A stretch of DNA of 64,000 bases from Hyphomicrobiales bacterium (lineage in GTDB: Bacteria; Pseudomonadota; Alphaproteobacteria; Rhizobiales; Rhizobiaceae): the NCBI GenBank assembly GCA_900472175.1, contig UCHD01000012.1, forward strand, positions 172,191-236,190. The letters are read 5' to 3'. The position numbers and the translations under genes were made by a program. The notes beneath the pieces were generated by a model. That model saw nothing but the letters and a program-made list of their open reading frames with translations, was not told the origin of the DNA and did no database searches. Every line of letters begins with the position of its first letter. Position 1 is the first letter of the stretch. Of the stretch, positions 17,021-26,863 are shown one piece after another.

Positions 17021-17443
17021 TTAGCGCTTGGCTGCCTTTTCGCGCAGGCGTTCTTCCTGCTCGGCCAGTTCCGGCGTAAACGCCTCGCCGAAGTCGGCTG
17101 CTTCGAACACTTGGCGGATTTCCAGCTCGCTTGGGCCAAGCATCGGGTTTGGGCAACGCTTGGCCCATTCGATGGCTTCGGCCATATCCTTGACTTCCCA
17201 GAGCCAGAAACCGGCGATCAGCTCGCGGGTTTCGGCAAAAGGGCCGTCGATAACAGTACGGCTTGGCCCATCGAAGGCGATCCGCTTGCCCTTGACCGAG
17301 GGATGCAGTCCTTCGCCAGCCATCATGACGCCGGCGTTGACCAGTTCCTCGTTGTATTTACCCATGGCTTCCAAGAGGTCGGTCGTCGGCATGATGCCGT
17401 CTTCACTGTCCTTCGTCGCCTTTACAATAACCATGACACGCAT
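17021..17443 (-). CDS. DGPF/YciI-like protein, ECF42 partner
   Basis: A 140-residue YCII-fold (dimeric alpha/beta ferredoxin-like) protein with the eponymous D66-G-P-F69 motif inside IDGPFAETRELIAGFW. The function is not known; the YciI fold suggests a small-molecule binder or enzyme. It precedes the ECF42 sigma-factor gene, and its promoter region carries an ECF42-like promoter, so it is probably both target and operon partner of the sigma factor. The start at 17443 has GAGGGAGAA upstream. Confidence 0.9.
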   Translation of the reverse strand: MRVMVIVKATKDSEDGIMPTTDLLEAMGKYNEELVNAGVMMAGEGLHPSVKGKRIAFDGPSRTVIDGPFAETRELIAGFWLWEVKDMAEAIEWAKRCPNPMLGPSELEIRQVFEAADFGEAFTPELAEQEERLREKAAKR

Positions 17444-17492
17444 CGTATTCTCCCTCGGGTGACGGAAGCCGGATTGGCCTTCCTGATCATAC

Positions 17493-17519
17493 GACGAACG
17501 AGTTGTGGTCTGATCGACA
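17493..17519 (-). promoter_or_regulatory. candidate ECF42 promoter of the DGPF-sigma operon
   Basis: On the minus strand, TGTCGA (17519-17514) is followed after 17 bp by CGTC (17496-17493), about 50 bp before the DGPF start. This fits the -35 TGTCGA / -10 CGA-or-T-C pattern described for ECF42 sigma factors. It implies autoregulation of the operon. Motif match only. Confidence 0.6.
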
Positions 17520-17614
17520 TCAATTCAAATTTTTTTGAAAAATTATTCAGAACGCGATCGGCAGGATAGCATGGGGCGGGCCGCCAGATGGGGTTTGAGG
17601 CCAAGCGGTAGCGC

Positions 17615-17845
17615 TCAAGCCTTCTTGCGAATGATGAAACGATGGCCGCCCGCCAGCGTCTCGGATTGCTCCAGATCGTGGCCGTCTTCGTTGCAGAAAT
17701 GTGGAATGTCGATGATGGCGAGCGGATCGGTCGTCTCGACCGTGATCAGCGTGCCGGGGGCAAGGGTGAGCATGCGCTTACGGGTTCGCAGAACCGGCAA
17801 GGGGCATTTCAGCCCCTTGAGGTCGTAGACCAGACTGTCAGGCAT
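17615..17845 (-). CDS. tusA: TusA-family sulfur carrier
   Basis: A 76-residue TusA fold with the persulfide-bearing cysteine C14 in LKCPLPVLR. TusA proteins take sulfur from a cysteine desulfurase and pass it on, for example toward tRNA thiolation by MnmA (encoded at 2.2 kb) or molybdenum-cofactor synthesis. Its ATG shares one base with the TGA of the upstream L,D-transpeptidase gene, so translation is probably coupled. It could instead be a TusA-like protein of another pathway; rhizobia often have several. Confidence 0.88.
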   Translation of the reverse strand: MPDSLVYDLKGLKCPLPVLRTRKRMLTLAPGTLITVETTDPLAIIDIPHFCNEDGHDLEQSETLAGGHRFIIRKKA

Positions 17846-19515
17846 CAATTGCCCCAGAGTTTCCAGAACGGACGCTTCTTCGGTTGCTCGGCAACGGCCT
17901 GCTCGGCGATTGGCGCAACCTCGGTGCTGGCCACTGTCTGCGCGGCAGTTTCCTTGGCTTTTTTCGCCGTTTCGGTGGCTGCAGGCTTGGTCGTGGCTGT
18001 GACCTGCTGTTGGACAACAGGTTGCTGAATAGCAACGTTGGCGGCCGTCATGGCTGCAGGCTGAGATGTCTGGGCGCCATTGCTGCCCTTGGCAAACAGG
18101 CTGCCCCAGAACCCCTTCTTTGCAGGCGCCGACTCGGCAATTTGCTCGGCCACAGGAGCAGTCTCGATCGTGGCGGCTCCCTGTCTTGCGGCTTCCAACG
18201 GTTTCTGCACGGCTTCCGCGCCGTTTGTCCGGGCTGCGGCTACGATTGCTGTTTGCTGGGCCGTATCGACAGGTGCGGCAGCGGCTGGCTGCAACTGTTG
18301 CGCGTTATCGCCGCTTTTGGAGAACAGGCCTCCCCAGAAACCCTTCTTGGCCGCCGTCTGTCCGACGGATGCCGTCTCAACCGGGCGCGGCAACGGGTTC
18401 TCGGCCGGTACTGGCACGCTCTTGCCGTCGCGGGTGGATTTTGCGAGCTCGGCCTGCTGGATTTCGATCGCCTTCTTGGCCTCTTCCAGTTCGGCGCGGC
18501 GGGCCTCCTGCTTTTCGAGGTCGGCGACCTTCATCAGCTTGCCGGCGTCGAGCGAGGTACCGGTCGGTGCGTAAGCCAGTTCCTTGCCGACGCGCTGCTT
18601 GGCGACGATCGCCTTGCGTTCGGCCTCAGTGGGCTCATACCAGACCAGACCGTCAAGCTTCTTCGTCGCCTTGGCGTAATCGTCGTTGTATTTCTTGTTG
18701 TAGCTCGCCAGTGCGCCCTGCATTGCTGCTGGCGTCGATAGAGCCGGGCATTGACCGGTCGGCGAGAATTTGCCGTCGGTCTGCTGGTTGAAGACGTATT
18801 TCTTCTCGCAGATATTGACTTCCGGCGGCCGCTTGGTGATCTCGAACTGGTCGTAGCCGGGCTTCAGCATGTTCCAGAAGTCGATATTCGGGCTGTTCTT
18901 GTGTCGCGCCATGTTCTCCGCAGTCATGCGGAAGGGCAGGGCCTGCAACTGGATCGCCTGTTGGCCGCCCTTGTAGGCGTCGCGCGACAGCGCAAAGATT
19001 TCCTGCATCTGCTCGTCGGTCATCGAGTAACAGCCGGACGACGAGCAAGCGCCGTGGATCATCAGATTGGTGCCGTAGCGGCCGTTGGCCTGGTCGAAAC
19101 GGTTGGGGAAGCCGGTGTTGATGGCGAGGTAATAGCTGGAGTTCGGGTTCATCTGACCGGGAGAGATCGGATAGAATCCTTCCGGCGCCTGCCGGTCGCC
19201 TTCCTTGACCTTCGGGCCGAGCTTGCCGGACCAGGCGCAGATCTTGTACTGGCGCAGCATTTCGAAGCGGTTGGATGTATTGGCCTTCCAGACTTCAAGC
19301 ACGCCTTCTTCCTTGAAGATGCGCAGCATGATCGGCGATTCCTTCGCCATGCTCATTGCCTGCATCTTCTGGACGATCTTGCCGGAGAGCTGGTAATTGA
19401 CCTTGCTGGAGACCTTTTTCAGATCGACATCGACGGTGTCCATCGCCTCATTGGCGGTGCAGCTCGAAAGGAGCGCGGCGACGGCAGCGGTGGCAACAAG
19501 ATGTGTCAGGCGCAT
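17845..19515 (-). CDS. L,D-transpeptidase lipoprotein (YkuD/YafK type) with repeated C-terminal motif
   Basis: A 556-residue lipoprotein (lipobox LLSSC, C19). The YkuD/YafK-type catalytic domain (about 30-260) has H154 and C162 in the IHGACSSSGCYS motif. Such enzymes make 3-3 peptidoglycan crosslinks, abundant in polar-growing Rhizobiales, or attach proteins to the wall. The C-terminal 200 residues are low-complexity Ala/Gln/Thr-rich with three spaced copies of a KK-x-FW-x-x-L(F/W) motif near residues 388-398, 462-472 and 546-556. The ATG at 19515 is preferred over 19572 because it opens directly into the lipoprotein signal. It is coupled to tusA. Confidence 0.87.
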   Translation of the reverse strand: MRLTHLVATAAVAALLSSCTANEAMDTVDVDLKKVSSKVNYQLSGKIVQKMQAMSMAKESPIMLRIFKEEGVLEVWKANTSNRFEMLRQYKICAWSGKLGPKVKEGDRQAPEGFYPISPGQMNPNSSYYLAINTGFPNRFDQANGRYGTNLMIHGACSSSGCYSMTDEQMQEIFALSRDAYKGGQQAIQLQALPFRMTAENMARHKNSPNIDFWNMLKPGYDQFEITKRPPEVNICEKKYVFNQQTDGKFSPTGQCPALSTPAAMQGALASYNKKYNDDYAKATKKLDGLVWYEPTEAERKAIVAKQRVGKELAYAPTGTSLDAGKLMKVADLEKQEARRAELEEAKKAIEIQQAELAKSTRDGKSVPVPAENPLPRPVETASVGQTAAKKGFWGGLFSKSGDNAQQLQPAAAAPVDTAQQTAIVAAARTNGAEAVQKPLEAARQGAATIETAPVAEQIAESAPAKKGFWGSLFAKGSNGAQTSQPAAMTAANVAIQQPVVQQQVTATTKPAATETAKKAKETAAQTVASTEVAPIAEQAVAEQPKKRPFWKLWGN

Positions 19516-19718
19516 CGGCAAAGGTCCATCAAGAAAACTGTCGAACGTGGCACTCCCAAGCAGGCTACCCACAGGGAATCAATATGCCCTTATACTTCAC
19601 AAAATATTAACCCTACAGAACCGCTTTGGTCCAACCGTTCCAGACGCCAAGAATATGGCCAAGGTAGGACCGCGCTCGCCTTTTATCCCGGGAGCGCGGC
19701 CGAAACCAGCAGATGTGA

Positions 19719-20672
19719 TTAAAGCTGGCGTCCGATCGACAGGTATTTCTGGCGCCGGTCGGAGCGCAGTTCGTCCCCCGTGCGGCCTGAAAGCTCCTTG
19801 AGCGCGTCGGCGATGACAGTGCCGGTCTTCTCGATCACGGCATCGGGATCACGATGCGCGCCGCCGACCGGTTCGCCGATGATGCCGTCGATGATGCCCA
19901 GCGATTTGAGGTCCTCGGCGGTGATCTTCATGTTGGTCGCGGCTTCCTTGGCGCGGGTACTGTCGCGCCAGAGGATGGAGGCAGCGCCTTCCGGCGAGAT
20001 CACGCTGTAGATCGAATGCTCCAGCATGTAGACGCGGCTGCCGGTGGCAATCGCGATGGCGCCGCCGGAACCGCCTTCGCCGATCACGACAGAGACGATC
20101 GGAACGCGCATGTTGAGGCACATTTCCGTCGAACGGGCGATGGCTTCCGCCTGGCCGCGTTCTTCGGCGCCAATGCCGGGATATGCGCCGGCGGTGTCGA
20201 TCAGGGTGATCAGCGGCAGGCCGAAACGGTCCGCCATTTCCATGACGCGGATCGCCTTGCGGTAGCCTTCAGGACGGGCGCTACCAAAATTGTGCTTGAT
20301 GCGCGACTTGGTGTCGTTGCCCTTTTCCTGGCCAATGACCGCGACAGGGGTGCCACGGAAGCGCGCCAGACCAGCCTGGATCGCCTCGTCATTGGCAAAT
20401 TTCCGATCGCCGGCGAGTGGCGTGAATTCGGTGAACAGATTGGCGGCGTATTCCTGGAAATGCGGACGCTGCGGATGGCGCGCAACCTGCGTCTTCTGCC
20501 AGGGATTCAGCTTGGAATAGATTTCGGCCATCGCCTCGCGGGCGCGGACTTCCAGACGCTCGACCTCGTCGGCCGTGTCGATGCTCTCGTCCTCGCTGGC
20601 AATCTTCTTCAGCTCGTGAATCTTGCCTTCGAGATCGGAGATTGGTTTTTCGAAATCGAGATAATTGTGCAT
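19719..20672 (-). CDS. accA: acetyl-CoA carboxylase carboxyltransferase subunit alpha
   Basis: AccA (317 residues) with AccD transfers carboxyl from biotin to acetyl-CoA to give malonyl-CoA, the first step of fatty-acid synthesis. It has the family opening [18 protein letters not shown], the crotonase-like core with [18 protein letters not shown], the oxyanion region [12 protein letters not shown] and [13 protein letters not shown]. Normal length. It lies 79 bp downstream of xerD on the same strand. Confidence 0.97.
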   Translation of the reverse strand: MHNYLDFEKPISDLEGKIHELKKIASEDESIDTADEVERLEVRAREAMAEIYSKLNPWQKTQVARHPQRPHFQEYAANLFTEFTPLAGDRKFANDEAIQAGLARFRGTPVAVIGQEKGNDTKSRIKHNFGSARPEGYRKAIRVMEMADRFGLPLITLIDTAGAYPGIGAEERGQAEAIARSTEMCLNMRVPIVSVVIGEGGSGGAIAIATGSRVYMLEHSIYSVISPEGAASILWRDSTRAKEAATNMKITAEDLKSLGIIDGIIGEPVGGAHRDPDAVIEKTGTVIADALKELSGRTGDELRSDRRQKYLSIGRQL

Positions 20673-20751
20673 GTGATGCGTTTCCGATCATATTGCGTCA
20701 GTGGCTTCGGACATGACGATCCCGTCGTCCCTGCCAAGGGTTCTGGCGCTC

Positions 20752-21708
20752 CTAATCCTGTTTTTTCGCCTGTTTGGCAAGAGGGTGATGGTTCTGGACC
20801 AGCTGATGCAGCCGTTCTTCCAGTACATGTGTATAGATTTGTGTCGTTGAAATGTCCGAATGCCCGAGAAGTTCCTGTACGGCGCGAAGGTCGGCGCCAT
20901 TGGCCAGAAGATGGCTGGCAAAGGCATGCCGCAGCACATGCGGCGAGATCGCTGCAACGCGGATGCCAGCCCGGGCGGCGAGATCCTTGAGATCGCGGGC
21001 AAAAACCTGACGCGGCAGATATCCGGCTTTGCCGGAGGAAGGAAACAGCCACGGGCTTTCCGGCGGTGGGGTTTTCTGATTGGCATTGTCGCTGGCCATC
21101 GCCGCGCCATAGGCCTGCATCGCCCGGATCGCCGCATGTGACAGCGGTACCATGCGCTCCTTGTTGCCTTTGCCGCGCACGACAAGAAAACGTCCATTCT
21201 GGGCAAGCACCGAGGCTGGCAGCGAAACCAGTTCGCTGACGCGCATGCCGGTGGCATAGAGTAGCTCGATCAGGGTGTGCATGCGCAGGCGGGCAACAGG
21301 ATCGTTGCCGCCTTGCGCTGCTTCCTGCTCCGCTTGGCCGATCAGCTTTGAAACATCGTCGATGCTCAGCACCTTCGGCAGCGACCGGGCTTTCTTCGGC
21401 GCGTCGAGAACGCCGGTCGGATCATCGGTGCGCAGCCCTTCGGCATAGAGAAACTTGTAGAACTGCCTCAATGCCGACAGCCGGCGTGCCTGCGACGAGG
21501 CCTTGAACCCCTGCTGGGCCAGATGCGAAAGATAGGCGCGCAAATCCTCGGAGGCTGCATCTGTTGGCTTGACGCCGCGCTGCTTGAGAAAGGAATAGGC
21601 ATCTTCCAGGTCGCGCTCATAGGAGATCAGCGTGTTGTTGGCAGCACCCCGTTCGGCGCTCATCATCTCCAGGAAGGATTCCATATGGGCAGCGGACAAA
21701 TCGATCAT
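20752..21708 (-). CDS. xerD: tyrosine recombinase XerD
   Basis: XerD acts with XerC at dif to resolve chromosome dimers under FtsK control. The protein has 318 residues: an N-terminal SAM-like core-binding domain (about 1-95) and a catalytic domain with the Arg of [10 protein letters not shown], the [12 protein letters not shown] box, the second histidine of [17 protein letters not shown] and the nucleophilic Tyr in the same segment. The ATG at 21708 overlaps the stop of the small upstream gene. Its place in a housekeeping run (with accA) argues for the resident recombinase rather than a phage integrase. Confidence 0.95.
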   Translation of the reverse strand: MIDLSAAHMESFLEMMSAERGAANNTLISYERDLEDAYSFLKQRGVKPTDAASEDLRAYLSHLAQQGFKASSQARRLSALRQFYKFLYAEGLRTDDPTGVLDAPKKARSLPKVLSIDDVSKLIGQAEQEAAQGGNDPVARLRMHTLIELLYATGMRVSELVSLPASVLAQNGRFLVVRGKGNKERMVPLSHAAIRAMQAYGAAMASDNANQKTPPPESPWLFPSSGKAGYLPRQVFARDLKDLAARAGIRVAAISPHVLRHAFASHLLANGADLRAVQELLGHSDISTTQIYTHVLEERLHQLVQNHHPLAKQAKKQD

Positions 21709-21854
21709 TGCGGCTTGTTGACCCGCTCTGAGGGGATGCGGATCGTTACGTCGCGCTCCATCGGATTGACGAAGGTTACCAGCGCCACCATCGTTCCATA
21801 GATCACGCCAGCGATCAGGGCGCAGATGAACAGGAACCGGAATAGGGTGGGCAT
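21705..21854 (-). CDS. 49-residue single-pass membrane protein
   Basis: A short gene read directly from the sequence, starting [20 protein letters not shown] and ending RVNKPQ. One transmembrane helix (about residues 4-26) is followed by a short basic/acidic tail ([15 protein letters not shown]). It overlaps the xerD start by 4 bp (ATGA), a sign of translational coupling. Small proteins of this kind occur before xerD in Rhizobiaceae from my recollection. The function is unknown. Confidence 0.75.
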   Translation of the reverse strand: MPTLFRFLFICALIAGVIYGTMVALVTFVNPMERDVTIRIPSERVNKPQ

Positions 21855-22011
21855 TTTCAACTCCTAGGGTCAGGGGTCTATATGACCATGCCTGTTTGCA
21901 AGTGCAAGAACCGCTGTATCGCACGGGATTCACAATGCCTTGTACGCCGTGAAGTCTTGACGCTTCCGGCTGATTTGTCGATACCGGAGCAGAACGGGAA
22001 ATTGAAACTGC

Positions 22012-22590
22012 ATGAGCGACGTGATTGAACCGGTTTCCGAGGCGCTGATCGAGCGGGCGAAGGCCGCGCTCGGGCGACGAAACCTCGTCTTCGTCGGCCT
22101 GATGGGGGCCGGAAAATCGGCGGTCGGGCGGATGACCGCGTCGGCGCTCGGAATTCCCTTCGTCGATTCCGATCACGAGATCGAGCGCGTCTCGCGCATG
22201 ACCATCAGCGAACTGTTCGCGGCCTATGGCGAAGAGGAGTTTCGTGCGCTGGAGGCCCGCGTCATCAAGCGGTTGCTGAACACCGGCCCGCGCATCGTCT
22301 CCACGGGCGGCGGCGCCTATATCAACGAGCGCACGCGAAAACATATCAAGCGCCACGGCCTGTCTGTCTGGCTGAACGCCGAACTCGATGTTCTGTGGGA
22401 ACGCGTCAACAAGCGCGATACCCGCCCGCTTTTGAAAACCGAAAACCCGAAGCAAACGCTCGAAAACCTCATGCACGCCCGGTATCCGATCTATGCACAG
22501 GCGGACCTGACGGTGCTGTCCCGCGATGTCAAGAAAGAGGTGATGGTGGAAGAGGTTCTCGCCGCTCTTGCCGCCATGCCGAAGAAGTGA
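22012..22590 (+). CDS. aroK: shikimate kinase
   Basis: AroK phosphorylates shikimate at O3 with ATP in the chorismate pathway. It has 192 residues. The P-loop GLMGAGKS is at 29-36, followed by DSDHEIE (shikimate/Mg binding), FRALEARVI and STGGGAYIN. The first 20 residues are a charged extension usual in alphaproteobacteria. It begins an operon with aroB (4-bp gap) and the CNNM-type gene, divergent from xerD. Confidence 0.95.
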   Translation: MSDVIEPVSEALIERAKAALGRRNLVFVGLMGAGKSAVGRMTASALGIPFVDSDHEIERVSRMTISELFAAYGEEEFRALEARVIKRLLNTGPRIVSTGGGAYINERTRKHIKRHGLSVWLNAELDVLWERVNKRDTRPLLKTENPKQTLENLMHARYPIYAQADLTVLSRDVKKEVMVEEVLAALAAMPKK

Positions 22591-22594
22591 AGCC

Positions 22595-23728
22595 ATGACC
22601 AGTGCCAGCCTGTCCGCCGCCCGTAAAACCGTTCGCGTCAACCTGGGCGACCGTTCCTATGATATTCTGATCGGCCCCGGCCTGATCGCCACCGCCGCGG
22701 ACGAGATCGCCGGCCGCCTGAAGGGCCGCCGCATGGCTGTCATCACCGACGAGCATGTCGCGCCGCTCTATCTCGAGCCGCTGATGGAAAGCCTGAAGGA
22801 AAAGGGCATCACGGCCGTGTCGCTGGTTCTGCCGGCCGGTGAAAAGACCAAGAGTTTTGAACATCTGATCCCCGTCTGCGAGGCGATCCTCGGCGCTCGT
22901 ATCGAGCGCAATGACGCCGTCATCGCTCTCGGCGGCGGCGTCATCGGCGATCTCACCGGCTTTGCCGCCGGTATTGCCCGGCGCGGCTCGCGCTTCATCC
23001 AGATCCCGACCTCGCTTCTGGCGCAGGTGGATTCATCTGTCGGTGGCAAGACCGGCATCAACTCGCCGCATGGCAAGAACCTGATCGGGGTGTTCCATCA
23101 GCCAGATCTCGTGCTTGCCGATACCGACGTGCTGGATACGCTGAGCGAGCGTGAATTCAGGGCCGGTTATGCCGAGGTCGCCAAATACGGACTGATCGAC
23201 AAGCCGGACTTTTTTGAGTGGCTGGAAAACAACTGGCAGGCGGTGTTTGCCGGTGGTGACGCCCGCATCGAGGCGATTGCCATCAGCTGTCAGGCGAAAG
23301 CCGATGTGGTCGCAGCCGACGAGCGCGAGAATGGCCGCCGTGCCCTGCTCAATCTCGGGCACACATTCGGGCACGCGCTGGAGGCAGCGACACAGTATGA
23401 TGGTACGCGCCTGGTGCACGGCGAAGGCGTGGCGATCGGCATGGTGCTGGCGCATCAGTTTTCGGCGCGCATGAATCTGGCAAGCCCGGACGACGCCAAA
23501 CGTGTCGAAGCGCACCTGAAGACGGTCGGCTTGCCGACGCGGATGGATGAGATCCCTGGCATCCTGCCGCCTGTGGACAAGCTGATGGATGCGATTGCCC
23601 AGGACAAGAAGGTCAGCGGTGGCAAGCTCACCTTCATCCTGACCCGCGGTATCGGCCAGTCGTTTGTTGCCGATGACGTTCCCGGGTCGGAAGTCAGCGC
23701 CTTTCTGAAGGAAAAGCATCCGGGATGA
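22595..23728 (+). CDS. aroB: 3-dehydroquinate synthase
   Basis: AroB converts DAHP to 3-dehydroquinate using NAD and zinc. The protein has 377 residues: an NAD-binding N-terminal domain ([37 protein letters not shown]) and the zinc-ligand region with [11 protein letters not shown] and HGEGVAIGM. The ATG at 22595 is chosen; an in-frame ATG at 22568 lies inside aroK. The stop overlaps the next gene's start. Confidence 0.96.
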   Translation: MTSASLSAARKTVRVNLGDRSYDILIGPGLIATAADEIAGRLKGRRMAVITDEHVAPLYLEPLMESLKEKGITAVSLVLPAGEKTKSFEHLIPVCEAILGARIERNDAVIALGGGVIGDLTGFAAGIARRGSRFIQIPTSLLAQVDSSVGGKTGINSPHGKNLIGVFHQPDLVLADTDVLDTLSEREFRAGYAEVAKYGLIDKPDFFEWLENNWQAVFAGGDARIEAIAISCQAKADVVAADERENGRRALLNLGHTFGHALEAATQYDGTRLVHGEGVAIGMVLAHQFSARMNLASPDDAKRVEAHLKTVGLPTRMDEIPGILPPVDKLMDAIAQDKKVSGGKLTFILTRGIGQSFVADDVPGSEVSAFLKEKHPG

Positions 23729-25059
23729 GCAACGAGACATTCACACTGTTTCTGGCGGACTACGGTCCAGGCATCCTGATCATCCTATTGATGATCCTGC
23801 TATCGGCGTTCTTTTCTGGATCGGAGACTGCGCTCACCGCAGCGTCGCGGTCGCGCATGCACACGCTGGAGAACAATGGCGACGAACGCGCCGGACTGGT
23901 CAACCGCCTGATCGAACGCCGCGACAGGCTGATCGGTGCGCTGCTGATCGGAAACAATCTTGCCAATATTCTGTCTTCCTCGATCGCCACCAGTCTGTTC
24001 CTGCACTTCTTCGGCTCGTCCGGTGTGGCCTATGCGACGCTGGCGATGACGGTTATCCTGGTGATCTTCGCCGAGGTACTGCCGAAGAGCTGGGCAATCG
24101 CGGCGCCTGACCGCTTTGCCCTCACGGTGGCGCGCGCCGTCAATGTCGTCGTGATCGTTGTTGGTCCTGTCTCCAGCCTGGTAAACTGGATCGTCCGCCG
24201 TATCCTCGGCCTGTTCGGGATCAACCTGTCTTCCGAAATGCCGATGCTGACGGCACATGAAGAGTTGCGCGGCGCGGTCGATTTTCTCCACCGCGAGGGG
24301 TCTGTCATCAAGGCCGACCGCGACCGGCTCGGCGGCGTTCTCGATCTCGGCGAACTCGAAATCTCCGACATCATGATCCACCGCACGTCGATGCGCGGCA
24401 TCAATGCCGACGATGCGCCGGAAGTGGCGGTTCGCGCGGTGCTGGAAAGCCCTTATACGCGCATGCCTGTCTGGCGCGGATCGACCGACAACATCATTGG
24501 TGTCGTGCATGCCAAGGATTTGTTGCGGGCACTGGCTGAACCGGATGTCGAGCCGGAAAATCTCGATATTGTCCGGATTGCGCAAAAGCCGTGGTTCGTG
24601 CCCGAAACCACCAACTTGAAAGATCAGCTCAACGCCTTCCTGCGTCGCAAGGTGCATTTCGCCATCGTCGTCGATGAATATGGCGAGGTGCAGGGGCTGG
24701 TGACGCTGGAGGATATTCTCGAAGAAATCGTCGGCGACATCTCCGACGAGCACGATATCGAGATCCAGGGTGTGCGCCAGGAAGCCGACGGTTCGATCGT
24801 CGTCGATGGCAGCGTGCCGATCCGCGATCTCAACCGTGCGCTCGACTGGAACCTGCCTGATGAGGAGGCAACCACGGTGGCGGGGCTTGTGATCCACGAA
24901 TCCAAGACGATCCCCGAGGAACGGCAGGCGTTCACGTTTTACGGCAAGCGCTTTACCGTGATGAAGCGGGTGAAAAACCGGATCACGCGGTTGCGGATCC
25001 GGCCGGCCGATGATGCGGCAATGCCTCCGCTCCCGGTGAAGAGCGAAGGCATTGAATGA
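23725..25059 (+). CDS. CNNM/HlyC-CorC-like membrane protein with CBS domains
   Basis: A 444-residue protein with an N-terminal DUF21 (CNNM) transmembrane domain (about 1-190; four helices, with [13 protein letters not shown]), two CBS domains (about 205-340; [30 protein letters not shown]) and a C-terminal CorC_HlyC domain (about 355-430). Relatives are proposed magnesium/cobalt exporters or Mg-resistance proteins; older hemolysin annotations are unsupported. Its ATG overlaps the aroB stop (ATGA), so it is coupled into the aro operon, a common rhizobial arrangement. Confidence 0.9.
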   Translation: MSNETFTLFLADYGPGILIILLMILLSAFFSGSETALTAASRSRMHTLENNGDERAGLVNRLIERRDRLIGALLIGNNLANILSSSIATSLFLHFFGSSGVAYATLAMTVILVIFAEVLPKSWAIAAPDRFALTVARAVNVVVIVVGPVSSLVNWIVRRILGLFGINLSSEMPMLTAHEELRGAVDFLHREGSVIKADRDRLGGVLDLGELEISDIMIHRTSMRGINADDAPEVAVRAVLESPYTRMPVWRGSTDNIIGVVHAKDLLRALAEPDVEPENLDIVRIAQKPWFVPETTNLKDQLNAFLRRKVHFAIVVDEYGEVQGLVTLEDILEEIVGDISDEHDIEIQGVRQEADGSIVVDGSVPIRDLNRALDWNLPDEEATTVAGLVIHESKTIPEERQAFTFYGKRFTVMKRVKNRITRLRIRPADDAAMPPLPVKSEGIE

Positions 25060-25072
25060 TCCCTGCTCAGTT

Positions 25073-26647
25073 CTAGCGGCCGATGATGCCGCCGAGGGCG
25101 CCGCCGAGCAGGCCACCGGCAAAGGCAGCGCCTGCCGGATCCACCCCGTCCCGGCGTTCGACAGGACCTTCCAGGGTTGCGCCATCGTGCTGCCGCTTGA
25201 CGTGCTGGCCAGCTACCTTCTGGCGAACTGGGTTCTGCGCCTTGCGAACCGCGATTGCAGCTTTCTGCGCTTCGTACTGCGCGCGGATCTGCGGCATCAT
25301 CGGATCGGTCTGGACGACCAGGAACATGTGTTGCTGCTGCGTCAGGTAGGTCGTTTCGACCATGCCGTTCTGCCTCTGCCATGCGCCGATGGCCGTGCGT
25401 GACCTAGCGCCAAGCGCGCCGTCTGCGCCGCCGGTGACATGTCCGAGCGCGCCGAGCCGCAATTGCAGATCGATCCTGCCGTCCTTGTCGAGATTCAAAG
25501 CGGTTTCCGTGTCTGGCGTCCCGACGCTGAGTTTGACATCGTCAGGCATGGCAACGGCGGTACGGACCTGCGAAGCCGAGGCTGCTGCCTCGCCAGCAGG
25601 GGCAATGGAGGCGACTTGTGTGGTCGCCGTTGCTTTCAATTGGTCGAGATTGAGCTTGGCAAGGGTGGCGAAATTGCCGTTCGGATATTGCTGCAGGTAA
25701 AGTTCATAATGCGCGACCGTGTTGCGCTTGGATGCTTCTTCCCAGAGCTTCTGCTCGACGGTCCAGTTGACGTCGTTGGTGCTGGTGGTTGCAGTGTCGG
25801 CCGCAGGCTTGACGTCTGAGGCTGTCGTCACCGCCGCTGCTGCGGCAGGCTCTCCACCAATGAACACTTCACGCGAGAGCGAGGCATTGTGCCAGGGATG
25901 CTGGGCGCCGCCGGTTGCCTCCGAGACGTCGGCGCGGACCCGCGTCAGCGCGCTCTGGATTTCAAGGCCCGGCGTCGTCAGGTGCCGTGCAAGGGCGGCT
26001 GTGTAGGGACTGTTGATGCCTTTGCCGTCATAGGCGACGGCACCGGGATCAGTCGCATAGGCGATTAGCAACCCGCCCGCGCCTGCTGCCTGGTTGTTGG
26101 CCTGCACCGGCGCCAGACCCACGCCCATCGAGGCGGAGCGGCTGGCCGGCATCACCTTAGCCAAGGAACGCGCCAACGGATTGTCGCGGCAGGCATCGAG
26201 GATGATAATGCTGACAGCCGGATCTGGTGGTAGGGCGGCCAGGAATTTTTCGGCTGGCACCGTGCGCGTCTGCAACTGCGCTGCCTTTTCCAACTGCGCA
26301 TCGACCGGCACGAGATAGTTGCGTCCATCGACCTGCAAGCCATGACCGGCATAATAGACGACGGCAATATCGGCGTCATAGGCGATCTCGGTGAACTGAT
26401 CGACCAGTGCGGTCATCGCGGTCTTGTCGAGATCTTCGCCTTCGATGACGGTGAAGCCTGCCGTACGGAATGTTTCCGCCATCAGCTTGGCGTCGTTTTT
26501 CGGATTGGGCAGCTCGACCGCATGCTGGTAGGCGCTATTGCCCATGACAAGCGCAACCTTCTTGGCGGATGGCGTTGCTGCCGATGCGGCACTGAATGAT
26601 AGAAACGCGGCGACAACCGCCACGACAAGCCCAAACCTCCTGAGCAT
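25073..26647 (-). CDS. secreted caspase-like (C14) protein
   Basis: A 524-residue protein with a signal peptide (about 1-24). A caspase-fold domain (about 28-270) has the catalytic dyad H102 (YYAGHGLQ) and C153 (ILDACRDNP), both intact. A Thr/Ala-rich linker and a helical region follow (about 300-340; WEEASKRNTVAHYELYLQQYPNG), then a peptidoglycan-binding-like segment (about 375-420; LQLRLGALGHVTGGADGALG) and a Gly-rich C-terminal tail (FAGGLLGGALGGIIG) that may insert in a membrane. Proteolytic substrates of such proteins are unknown. A good promoter lies upstream. It is convergent with the CNNM gene. Confidence 0.87.
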   Translation of the reverse strand: MLRRFGLVVAVVAAFLSFSAASAATPSAKKVALVMGNSAYQHAVELPNPKNDAKLMAETFRTAGFTVIEGEDLDKTAMTALVDQFTEIAYDADIAVVYYAGHGLQVDGRNYLVPVDAQLEKAAQLQTRTVPAEKFLAALPPDPAVSIIILDACRDNPLARSLAKVMPASRSASMGVGLAPVQANNQAAGAGGLLIAYATDPGAVAYDGKGINSPYTAALARHLTTPGLEIQSALTRVRADVSEATGGAQHPWHNASLSREVFIGGEPAAAAAVTTASDVKPAADTATTSTNDVNWTVEQKLWEEASKRNTVAHYELYLQQYPNGNFATLAKLNLDQLKATATTQVASIAPAGEAAASASQVRTAVAMPDDVKLSVGTPDTETALNLDKDGRIDLQLRLGALGHVTGGADGALGARSRTAIGAWQRQNGMVETTYLTQQQHMFLVVQTDPMMPQIRAQYEAQKAAIAVRKAQNPVRQKVAGQHVKRQHDGATLEGPVERRDGVDPAGAAFAGGLLGGALGGIIGR

Positions 26648-26773
26648 CGCCTTGACCCCAAAAAAAGAGGCTTCCCGGACAACCTTGAACCGGCTCCGCC
26701 TATGATGAAAATTTTCTGTATGTCGTAATAAAAATGGACCGTTCGATCCAATAATTCTCTCGCCCCACCCACG

Positions 26774-26802
26774 ATTGTAGATGTTGGTCCCAATTTCGTC
26801 AA
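26774..26802 (-). promoter_or_regulatory. sigma-70-like promoter of the caspase-like gene
   Basis: On the minus strand, -35 TTGACG (26802-26797), a 17-bp spacer and -10 TACAAT (26779-26774), about 127 bp before the start at 26647. Good consensus and spacing; it implies a leader of roughly 120 nt. Confidence 0.6.
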
Positions 26803-26863
26803 TTTGGCAGGAATTAGACCTTTCGGCCTAGCTTCGTTGCTTCCGTAAAACCTATCTCTATCC

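Noticed and set aside
20752-21708. Possible phage integrase and att site
   Set aside because: The recombinase has XerD features, sits in a housekeeping run with accA, and there is no tRNA or phage gene beside it.
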